Shown here: positions 1-6,756 of the stretch, piece after piece | How positions within the stretch are numbered: position 1 is the first letter of the stretch | Layout of the letters: every line of letters starts with the position of its first letter | Source: Betaproteobacteria bacterium | GTDB lineage: Bacteria > Pseudomonadota > Gammaproteobacteria > Burkholderiales > SG8-41 | DNA: 64,000 nt | Direction of reading: 5' to 3' | NCBI GenBank assembly: GCA_029863175.1 | Contig: JAOTVX010000012.1 | Span: 1 to 64,000, forward strand | Notes under the pieces: model-generated | Databases searched by the model: none | What the model was told of the DNA's origin: nothing | Seen by the model: the letters and a program-made list of their open reading frames with translations, nothing else | Program-made: the position numbers and the translations under genes

Positions 1-240
1 TCGTCGCCGGAGCCCCGCGGCTCAGCCGCGGCTAGGCATGCTCAGGGTGGGGGAGTTTGCCCTGGCCACAGGTGGGGGAGTTTGGGTGGCCGCCGGGGCC
101 ACTAAGTTTTATGCAACACTATTCGGCAATGCTTTGACCCGCTTTGAAGGTAAATTAGGTTATGCGGACAACGCCGATGTACAAATCGGCTTTTACGCCA
201 GCTACTTCACGTTAACCGGAGAAAATAGCCGAGGAATTTT
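1..240. other. Upstream region with direct repeats and hairpins
   Basis: No gene is supported here. The stretch holds a 7-bp-stem GC hairpin (about 15-31), two direct copies of GGTGGGGGAGTTTG at 46-59 and 71-84, and a small hairpin GCCGAT/ATCGGC at 172-189. From about 105 the base composition becomes AT-richer and stays so through the following VIT gene. The stretch ending CACGTTAACC (about 208-217) may be the right end of a recombination site that delivered that gene, but it matches the integron core consensus only partly. Confidence 0.4.
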
Positions 241-930
241 ATGGGCCACGACGAAATGCACAGGTCACACCGTATTGGTTGGTTACGTGCAGCAGTTCTA
301 GGTGCAAATGATGGCATTGTTTCAACGGCAAGTCTCATTATCGGTGTTGCTGCAGCTCATGCCGTACATGCAGACATAATTCTCGCTGGTAGTGCTGGCT
401 TGGTCGCAGGTGCGATGTCTATGGCAGCAGGTGAGTATGTATCGGTTAGTTCACAGGCTGATACCGAAAAAGCAGATCTTGAGCTAGAGAAAAAGGCATT
501 AGAGGACGACAGTGAGTTTGAGCTACAGGAGCTCGCAAATATTTATGAAAAAAGAGGACTCGATTCAAGTCTGGCAAAGCAGGTCGCAGAACAGCTGATG
601 GCTCACGATGCACTGGGCGCACACGCGAGAGACGAGCTTGGCATATTTGAGAGAGTAAGGGCGCGACCCATACAAGCAGCCTTTTCGTCAGCAGGGACAT
701 TCACTATGGGTGCAGCGTTGCCATTATTAACAGCGTTAGTCGTTCCGCTGGAACCGCTAATACCCGTTGTCGCGGGATTGTCACTCATATTTCTGGCAGG
801 TTTAGGGGGCCTTGCTGCGCGTGCGGGAGGGGCATCAATAAGAACCGGCGCGATCAGGGTTACATTTTGGGGGGCACTAGCAATGGCTTTAACAGCGGCA
901 GTGGGTCGATTATTTGGAGTAATTGCATGA
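241..930 (+). CDS. VIT1/CCC1-family membrane transporter
   Basis: A 229-residue protein of the VIT1/CCC1 family (vacuolar iron transporter relatives, divalent Fe/Mn transport across a membrane). The N-terminal half has the family signature LGANDGIVSTASLIIGVA (about residues 20-37) and AMSMAAGEYVSVSSQ (about 59-73), then a charged Glu/Lys-rich helical section (about 76-140) that in the family is cytosolic and metal-binding. Three hydrophobic segments close the protein. The start is ATG with GAGGA five bases upstream. Codon use is clearly more AT-rich than every neighbour, which suggests recent acquisition; an attC-like half-site follows the stop codon, so it may be an integron cassette. The substrate metal cannot be told from sequence. 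Confidence 0.88.
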   Translation: MGHDEMHRSHRIGWLRAAVLGANDGIVSTASLIIGVAAAHAVHADIILAGSAGLVAGAMSMAAGEYVSVSSQADTEKADLELEKKALEDDSEFELQELANIYEKRGLDSSLAKQVAEQLMAHDALGAHARDELGIFERVRARPIQAAFSSAGTFTMGAALPLLTALVVPLEPLIPVVAGLSLIFLAGLGGLAARAGGASIRTGAIRVTFWGALAMALTAAVGRLFGVIA

Positions 931-969
931 CGAAGGGTTCTCGTTAATACCATACAAGTCTTCAGATAT

Positions 970-997
970 GGCTAACAATTGAGTCAAGTCGCCGTTC
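970..997 (+). other. attC-like half-site
   Basis: About 40 bases after the VIT gene lies GCTAACAATTGAGTCAAG followed by GTCGCCG. This resembles the left half (inverse core GCTAAC plus the TCAAG box) of a class 1-type integron attC site. The complementary right half with GTTAGNC is not visible, so the cassette appears fused directly to older DNA carrying the DUF924 gene. Similarity is judged by eye. Confidence 0.4.
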
Positions 998-1632
998 ACC
1001 GGGTTTTGGCAACCTTGGCCGCAAAGGCTTCTGACGAAATCGAGAGCCTGCTCGAGTTCTGGTTCGGCGCGTCCGGGCCGGACGGCGCGATCGATCCCGC
1101 GAAGCGCAAGATGTGGTTCGGGAGCGGCGCAAAGCACGACGCGGAGATCCGCGAGCGATTCGGCGCGCTGCACGAGCGCGCGTGTCGCAACGAGCTCGAT
1201 TCGAGTTGGAGCACGACGGCGCGCGGGCGGCTTGCCCTGACTGTTCTGCTCGACCAATTCTCGCGCCATATCCATCGCGGGACAGCACGGGCTTTTGCCC
1301 AGGATCCTGCGGCGCAGCAGCTCACGGCCGCCGGAATCGACGATGGCGGCGACCTGTTGCTCACGCCCGCGCAACGAACGTTCTTCTATCTGCCCCTCGA
1401 GCATGCCGAGGACCGGGCACTGCAGGCGCGCTCGGTCCAGTGCTACGAGCGCCTCGCGACGGCCGTGGCTGAGGCATGGCGCAAGGACTACGAGAGTTTC
1501 CTCGACTTCGCACGGCGGCACCGCGCCGTGATAGATCGCTTCGGGCGCTTCCCGCACCGGAATGCCGTGCTCGGCCGTCCCTCGACACCAGACGAGGCTG
1601 CATTCCTCGAGCAGCCCGGATCGTCGTTTTGA
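979..1632 (+). CDS. DUF924 family protein
   Basis: A 217-residue protein with the DUF924 pattern: LLEFWFGASGPDG near the N-terminus, KMWFGSGAKHD, LTVLLDQFSRHIHRGTARAF in the middle, and FFYLPLEHAED plus RFGRFPHRN near the C-terminus. The fold is an all-helical TPR-like bundle; no biochemical role is established. The only in-frame starts are weak (TTG at 979 or 1009) with no ribosome binding site, and the first 20 or so residues do not look like the family. The original 5' end and promoter were probably lost when the upstream VIT cassette joined here. The core domain is complete. Confidence 0.8.
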   Translation: MSQVAVHRVLATLAAKASDEIESLLEFWFGASGPDGAIDPAKRKMWFGSGAKHDAEIRERFGALHERACRNELDSSWSTTARGRLALTVLLDQFSRHIHRGTARAFAQDPAAQQLTAAGIDDGGDLLLTPAQRTFFYLPLEHAEDRALQARSVQCYERLATAVAEAWRKDYESFLDFARRHRAVIDRFGRFPHRNAVLGRPSTPDEAAFLEQPGSSF

Positions 1633-1694
1633 GCAGGATCAAGGAAAAACGTGATTTTCTGACTTCTGCCTTGTTCCTTTTCGCCGCCGATGGA

Positions 1695-1879
1695 CGCCCA
1701 TCCTCTTCTCTTCCCCCTCAAGGGGAAGCTCGAACCTCCCCTCGCCCAATTTGGGAGAGGGGCGGGGGTGAGGGCCGAACGCCGATAAGAACCAGAGTCG
1801 AACCGCCGGGCGCTGAGAGCACCAAGAAAAAACTCGATTCACGATTCACCGTTCACCGTTCATCGTTCATCGTTCACGG
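1695..1879. repeat. Intergenic stem-loop and GTTCA(T/C)C repeat
   Basis: Two repeat types sit in this gene-free gap. At about 1705-1775 is a C-rich/G-rich hairpin (CCCCCTCAAGGGG, then GGGAGAGG and GGTGAGGGC), a type also present near 23,850. At 1834-1879 an imperfect tandem array of CGATTCAC/CGTTCATC-type 8-9-mers runs for about 45 bp. No coding signal was found between 1633 and 2080. Confidence 0.7.
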
Positions 1880-1958
1880 AATTTTATGAACCGCGGAGAC
1901 GCGGGGAGAAACAGGATGTGTAGTACCGGTCCCAGAACCCCGTGAACGTCGAAAATCA

Positions 1959-2063
1959 TTAACCACAGAATCACACGGAAATACACGGACGAAAACCTGA
2001 ACCGCGAAGCACGCCTTGGAGCGAGAACAATTTCCGTGTGCTTCCGTGTGGTTCCGTGGCTAA
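1959..2063. repeat. Inverted CACACGGAA repeat pair
   Basis: The left arm TTAACCACAGAATCACACGG (extending to 1990) and the right arm ending GTGTGGTTCCGTGGCTAA (2030-2063) are imperfect reverse complements around a roughly 40-bp centre. Each arm is built from about 10-base units (ATCACACGGA, AATACACGGA). The same design recurs at 14,658-14,760. Confidence 0.8.
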
Positions 2064-2079
2064 GGTGTTGGTTAAGGTC

Positions 2080-2491
2080 CTAGGGCTTCATGTCTTCGAG
2101 GAACCATTCGGCCGGGAGTTCCCGGCCGATTCCTGCCGTCCTCGCATGCTCGTAGATTCGCGGCGCAACTGCCGCGAACTGCAGCCTCATTCCGACATTG
2201 TTCTTGAACACCGACATGCGCGCCAGGCGCGATCCATGAACCGTCTACGATCGGCTGGCTCGTATTGGTCGCCGCGACGACGAGATCAGCGCCCGAAACG
2301 GCAGCGCGGGCGCTTTCGGCCGCCTCGGCCTCGAGCCCGAGCTCGCGGCGTGCGCGCTCGACAAAAATCGCGCGGTGCTCGGGGTTGGGACTGTACACCT
2401 GCACGCGCTGGAGCTTGCGCACCTCCTTCATCACCACCAGGTGCGCCCAAGCCTGTCCGCTCGTGCCGAGGAGGCCCAGTATCGCGGCATC
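2080..2491 (-). pseudogene. Ornithine cyclodeaminase/mu-crystallin family remnant
   Basis: Translated on the minus strand, 2491-2213 gives the NAD-binding core of the ornithine cyclodeaminase/mu-crystallin family: GLLGTSGQAWAHL, RVQVYSPNPEHRA, GADLVVAATNTSQPI, GSWIAPGAHV. Directly after this the frame changes and 2209-2080 encodes a plausible C-terminus (FKNNVGM...QFAAVAPRIYE...ELPAEWFLEDMKP, stop TAG). The N-terminal third and the segment between the two pieces are missing. It is therefore a decayed gene with an internal deletion and frameshift, and not functional. Confidence 0.75.
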
Positions 2492-2529
2492 GGGGCGCGC
2501 GCTCAGGCAAGCGCCGACATTGAGGACGC

Positions 2530-3237
2530 TTAAGTTTCTCTCAGAACCGCGAGCGTATGTGACCTGAATTCGCGCTGATGAAGCACGTAGATCACCCCCA
2601 GCGTCACCGCGATCATGAGCGCGGGGTGAAGGAACCACGACATCGCGGCCGTGCCGAAATAATAGGCGCGCAGTCCCTGGTTAAAATTGCGGTTGGCATA
2701 GGACACCACGACCGTGATGCGCTCGATCTGGGGCAGGTGCTGCGCAACGTCGGACGGCGTCTTCTGGGTCGCGCCGACCAGAATCGAGCAGAAACCAAAT
2801 TGCCGGATTGACCACGTGAACTTGAAGAACGCATAGACGAAGATGAGCAGCAGGACGAGAATCTTGAACTCCCAGAGCCGCTGCGAGACCTCTTGCACGA
2901 ACGGAAGCTCTGACACGACGATCGCCGCCCGCCCGGTGTAGCCCATCAGCGCCACCAGCGCTCCGAGAATCAACATGGTAGTGGAGGCAAAGAACTGGCA
3001 GCTCCGGGTCAGATTGCGCAGGACATTGATGTCCACCATCCGATTGTCGCGCTCGACCATCCGCAAGACCCACTCGCGCATGTGCCGCTGCATCTCTCGG
3101 CCCAGTCGCGGCTGCGCCGTCGGGCTGTAATCCGTGTACCACTGGTAGCCAACCCACAACACGGTAAACAGCAGTAGCGCCAGCAGGTCAAGCCAGGTGA
3201 ATGACAGCGATGTCAGAAACCGGTCAAACAGTGTCAT
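2530..3237 (-). CDS. DUF599 family membrane protein
   Basis: A 235-residue integral membrane protein of the DUF599 family. It has a hydrophobic segment near residues 14-31 (WLDLLALLLFTVLWVGYQWY), further ones near 85-105, 125-145 and 205-225, and the conserved middle WEFKILVLLLIFVYAFFKFTWS followed by YANRNFNQGLRAYYFG. The function is unknown. Its ATG overlaps the stop of the upstream FIST gene in an ATGA junction, so the two are translationally coupled. Confidence 0.85.
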   Translation of the reverse strand: MTLFDRFLTSLSFTWLDLLALLLFTVLWVGYQWYTDYSPTAQPRLGREMQRHMREWVLRMVERDNRMVDINVLRNLTRSCQFFASTTMLILGALVALMGYTGRAAIVVSELPFVQEVSQRLWEFKILVLLLIFVYAFFKFTWSIRQFGFCSILVGATQKTPSDVAQHLPQIERITVVVSYANRNFNQGLRAYYFGTAAMSWFLHPALMIAVTLGVIYVLHQREFRSHTLAVLRET

Positions 3238-4340
3238 AAAAACAGCGTCAGCACGCCGGTATATCCATAGAGCCGGTTATGCGAAACCTCCCCGTTACAG
3301 AAAAATCCGACCAACGGGAAATCGCCGAGGCCCTCGCGGACCAGCTTCAGCTCCTCGGAATCCGGGCCGAACAGGCTCGCGCCGCGCCCGAGACAAGAAT
3401 AGTAGACGCCGCCGCGCGGACGCGTGTAGAGCCCTTTGCGCATGCTCTCCAACATGCGCTTCATGTCCTCTTGCGCGGTCTTGGCGTCGCGCTTGCAGAA
3501 CATGATGCTCGCCCCCGGCTGCACCATCTCGCCGATGGCAATCAGCCGGTTTGCGGGGTCGATGCCCACCAGGTTGCGCACCAGGTAGTCCCCCGTGTCG
3601 CTACCGGGGATCGGCAGTGCCGCGAACACGTGGCTGCCGATGCGGTTGAGATCGCGTCCCAGGGTCTCGCCGATATCTTCACGAAAGACATCCAGCGCGG
3701 GCCGGCCGTCCAGGCTGATGATGACGTTCTGCTGGCTCGTCGTGACGACGTGCTTCCCGCCGATTGGCGAGCAGCCTTGCGTAAGACGGGTGGCAATCGT
3801 AATGCCTTCGGAGAATGAAACGCCCGACAGCCCCCCTTCCACCACCCCATCGGCGATTTGCACGTTCTGCCGCCGCGAGCTCGTCAACCCGCCAACCAGA
3901 AATCCACTTTCGACTCTGCCCGCGAGGCGTTGCACCAGCTCGCCGAGGCGGCGATTAAGGGGATCGGCGTGCACGATCGCGAAATTGGGGACAACATCGC
4001 CGCATTTCAGCGCGACATTGTCGGCGTCGGCCGTGCCCGCCACGCCGGAAAAGACACGGAACGAATCCGGTTCGAAATCGCCCACCAGAACGGCCATCGC
4101 CGGCTCATCGAGATATTCCTTGGCCGTGGCGCAGATCCCGATCCCGACCGTGCCCACCCAATGCGGAATTCCGGTGCGGCCCTTGAGAAACGCGAGAATA
4201 TCGCCAACGTGATCGGCGAGCACGTCGGTCACGTAGAGAAAGCCGAGGCTGGCAGGACCTTGGCCAAGCTGCGCGAGGCATGATTCGGCAGCCTCGCGCC
4301 AGTCGCTGGCGCCCGCATGCCCGCAGCGAAAATCCGGCAT
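3234..4340 (-). CDS. FIST domain signal-transduction protein
   Basis: A 368-residue protein with an N-terminal FIST_N domain (about residues 20-220, including FLYVTDVLADHVGDIL and WVGTVGIGIC) and a C-terminal FIST_C domain (about 220-350, ending YSCLGRGASLFGP and FPLVGFFCNGEV). FIST domains are sensory ligand-binding modules, thought to bind small molecules such as amino acids, and are often linked to chemotaxis or GGDEF partners; none is adjacent here. The gene runs into the DUF599 gene by a 4-bp overlap. A hairpin element lies just upstream of the start codon. Confidence 0.9.
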   Translation of the reverse strand: MPDFRCGHAGASDWREAAESCLAQLGQGPASLGFLYVTDVLADHVGDILAFLKGRTGIPHWVGTVGIGICATAKEYLDEPAMAVLVGDFEPDSFRVFSGVAGTADADNVALKCGDVVPNFAIVHADPLNRRLGELVQRLAGRVESGFLVGGLTSSRRQNVQIADGVVEGGLSGVSFSEGITIATRLTQGCSPIGGKHVVTTSQQNVIISLDGRPALDVFREDIGETLGRDLNRIGSHVFAALPIPGSDTGDYLVRNLVGIDPANRLIAIGEMVQPGASIMFCKRDAKTAQEDMKRMLESMRKGLYTRPRGGVYYSCLGRGASLFGPDSEELKLVREGLGDFPLVGFFCNGEVSHNRLYGYTGVLTLFL

Positions 4341-4345
4341 CGTCT

Positions 4346-4552
4346 AGGAGTGTGTCGGACTTTGCCCCGACACACTCCTTACGCAAAACCGCACGCAGGC
4401 AAACCACGGTTGTCGATTCGAAATACTCGAATTCATCCCTGCTCCTGCACTTCGTGGTGGCGAAAACACTTCGTTTCACTCCCCTCTGCTGTAAGTCCGC
4501 GGGCGGTTTTGCATTTAGCAGCCTGTCGGAACTTCAAATCCGTCAGGCTACT
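4346..4552. repeat. Hairpin-bounded 206-bp element, copy 1
   Basis: The element begins with a 13-bp perfect stem (AGGAGTGTGTCGG/CCGACACACTCCT, 4346-4379) and ends with a second stem (AGCAGCCTGTCGGA with TCCGTCAGGCTACT, 4518-4552). Just inside lie the inverted arms GCAAAACCGCACGCA (4383-4397) and GCGGGCGGTTTTGC (4499-4512). A second copy in opposite orientation is at 36,184-36,389. The last hairpin overlaps the final codons and stop of the GST gene, so it may also act as its terminator. Confidence 0.85.
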
Positions 4553-5184
4553 CCCTTTTTGATCGCCGCCAGCGGGATGAAGCCGCGCTGCGCCTTGATG
4601 CGATCGGTCCATGCCCCGATCGCCGGATACTCATCGAGAGCGATGTCCGCATCGGGCGCCATCGCTACGTAGGGGAAGCAAGCAATGTCAGCGATCGTGA
4701 TTCGCCCCAGGGCGAGCCACGGATGATTCGCCAGGTGGCCCTGGAGCACGGCCAGCGCGGTCCTGCCGTACGCACGGCATTCCTCCAGATCACCGCGCCG
4801 GCCGAAGTGCTGGATCGCGCGAGCGAATTGCAGCCCGTAGTGGATCTCGTTCTGGGCAAAAGAAAGCCACTGCATCACCTTCGCCATCGGCTCCGGCTGG
4901 ACCGGAAGCCACGCATCGCCGCCATACTTGCGCGCGAGGTACACCAGTATCGCCGTCGAATCCCAGATGACCGTGCCGGCGTCGTCGAGTGCGGGTACCT
5001 GGCCGCGCGGGTTGAGTTTCAGGAAATCGGGCTGCTTCTGCTCCCGCTTGGCGAGATCGACGGCAATCGTCTCGTACGGAACACCGAGCATCGAGAGCAG
5101 AAGGCGCGGCTTGTACGAATTACCCGAGCGCTCATTGACATAGAGCTTCAACAGATCTCCGGAATCGTCTTTGTTTTCCGGCAC
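4543..5184 (-). CDS. Glutathione S-transferase family protein
   Basis: A 213-residue cytosolic GST. The thioredoxin-fold N-domain (about residues 12-90) carries KLYVNERSGNSYKPRLLLSM, the cis-proline stretch NPRGQVPALDD and the glutathione gamma-Glu-binding WDSTAILVYLARKY. The C-domain (about 95-205) has the helical capping motif ITIADIACFPYV. GSTs conjugate glutathione to electrophiles or act as isomerases; the substrate is unknown. The stop codon lies inside the end hairpin of the adjacent repeat element, so the last residues (GVA) are encoded by it. Confidence 0.92.
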   Translation of the reverse strand: MPENKDDSGDLLKLYVNERSGNSYKPRLLLSMLGVPYETIAVDLAKREQKQPDFLKLNPRGQVPALDDAGTVIWDSTAILVYLARKYGGDAWLPVQPEPMAKVMQWLSFAQNEIHYGLQFARAIQHFGRRGDLEECRAYGRTALAVLQGHLANHPWLALGRITIADIACFPYVAMAPDADIALDEYPAIGAWTDRIKAQRGFIPLAAIKKGVA

Positions 5185-5357
5185 ATCCTAACACGCGACC
5201 GGGGCCCCGGTCATGGACGGCGGCGCCTGGCGCCGGATGTCCGAGACTGATTGCAGCACACTTGTTCGACGGCTGAAAATATCAGCGCAACCGCAAAGCC
5301 AATAACGGCTGCCTTATGATTTCGGCATTGATGACCAGCACGACGCCCGCCCGAGCG

Positions 5358-6311
5358 TCAGCGCAAAGGCGAGGCAAACGCGTCAAGAATCAAGCTCTTT
5401 GTCTCGACCCGCGCGAAATCCATGAACGCACGCGCAGCCACGGATACGTGTTTGCTCAACGGATAGACGAATTGCCAGTGACTCTCGATCGGGAATCCTT
5501 CGACATCCAGGGAAACTAGCTTCGTCTGTTCCGGTTCCAGCCCCAAAGCGTAGCGGGACAGAATCGACACTCCGAGTCCGGCGAGAATTGCCTCTCGGAT
5601 CGCCTCGTTGGTGCTCAGCTCCATTCGTATTTTCGGAACGAGGCCATGCTGCTCGAACAGCTTCAGCGTGACCATTCGCGTGCCCGACCCGGGTTCGCGC
5701 ATCAGGAACGGCTCGTTGGCGAGGCGCGCGAACGCAATGCCCTTCTCGCCCGCCATCGGATGATCACTGCGCGCAAAGACCACCAGCGGATTGGGCAGAA
5801 GGGCCTGGACGACGACATCCTCATAATCGGGCGCCTCAGCGAATATGTAAAGATCGTCCTCGTTATTTTTCAGCCGCTCGATCAGCGCGCCCCGGTTGTG
5901 GATCTGCAGCGATGTTTCGATCCCAGGATAGCGCTGTATGAAAGCCCCAAGCAGTCGCGGGGCGAAATTCTTGGCCGGCGAAATTACGCCTAACTGGAGC
6001 CGCCCGGAAACCAGGCCGCGCATCTCACTCAACGTTTCCTCGAGGCGGGAGAGGGCGCGAAATACGTCATTACAACCCGCGTAGACCCGCTTGCCCGCCT
6101 CCGTCAGGTAGATGCGCCTGCCTACCTGTTCGAATAGTGGCGAGCCGATCGTTTCGCCGAGCTTCCTGAGTTGCACCGAGGCCGTTGGCTGGGCGAGGTG
6201 AAGTTCCTCGGCCGCCCGAGCAAAACTTCCCAATCGCGCGGCTGCCTCGAACATGCAGAGTTGCGGCAGTGTTCCGTGCTTCAGAAACCGTCGAATATTC
6301 GAGCGCGGCAT
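5358..6311 (-). CDS. LysR family transcriptional regulator
   Basis: A 317-residue regulator. The winged-helix domain (about residues 8-70) reads FEAAARLGSFARAAEELH and LAQPTASVQLRKLGETIGSPLFEQ; the rest is the periplasmic-binding-like effector domain. The domain arrangement and sequence resemble the CbbR/CysB-like branch. The start was set at the ATG at 6311 (MPRSNIRRF), because the longer frame adds 33 non-homologous residues. It is transcribed away from the cation ATPase gene; a palindromic T-N11-A sequence lies in the shared intergenic region, so it may control that gene or itself. Confidence 0.9.
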   Translation of the reverse strand: MPRSNIRRFLKHGTLPQLCMFEAAARLGSFARAAEELHLAQPTASVQLRKLGETIGSPLFEQVGRRIYLTEAGKRVYAGCNDVFRALSRLEETLSEMRGLVSGRLQLGVISPAKNFAPRLLGAFIQRYPGIETSLQIHNRGALIERLKNNEDDLYIFAEAPDYEDVVVQALLPNPLVVFARSDHPMAGEKGIAFARLANEPFLMREPGSGTRMVTLKLFEQHGLVPKIRMELSTNEAIREAILAGLGVSILSRYALGLEPEQTKLVSLDVEGFPIESHWQFVYPLSKHVSVAARAFMDFARVETKSLILDAFASPLR

Positions 6312-6598
6312 GGCGACTGTTCCTCGAGTCCGTTGCCATTTCCGCCATGCCACAAATGCACAGCGGCCTTCACCTCGAGATGAAGGCCGCCTTCCGATGC
6401 GGACCTTCACCAGTTCGGCAAAGGTCTCGCTCGCATCCGCACTTCCGATGCCGGCGCGACCGGGGCAGAGCCCGTCATGACGATCGCGCCGTAGCAGCCA
6501 ACCGGCTGCCGGAGCTACTCCCCTAGGAGGGGCGGCTGGCTTCCGCCAGGCCGCACCGTATGTTTAGCACGCCAGCACCCCTCTTTCAAGCGGACAGT

Positions 6599-6615
6599 CA
6601 TTACTAAACGTAATG
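6599..6615. promoter_or_regulatory. Candidate LysR-type operator
   Basis: CATTACTAAACGTAATG is a perfect 6-bp-arm palindrome containing ATTAC-N5-GTAAT, which fits the T-N11-A box bound by LysR regulators. It lies between a divergent lysR gene and the P-type ATPase gene in an AT-rich stretch. No promoter boxes were assigned. Confidence 0.45.
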
Positions 6616-6756
6616 TCAGTCTTTATTGTTTAATCACAAGCATTTGCTTTCGTAATGGCAATCATCCTAAAAATCAAATTTTCTTGCCGAACCGGCAACC
6701 CCATACTGGATTCGGTGCCACGCCTTACGGGCGCGAGCCTTCCAGGAGGCCTTCAT

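Noticed and set aside
4346..4379. Terminator of the FIST operon
   Set aside because: The hairpin lies upstream of the FIST start codon, has no U-run, and is part of the two-copy repeat element instead.
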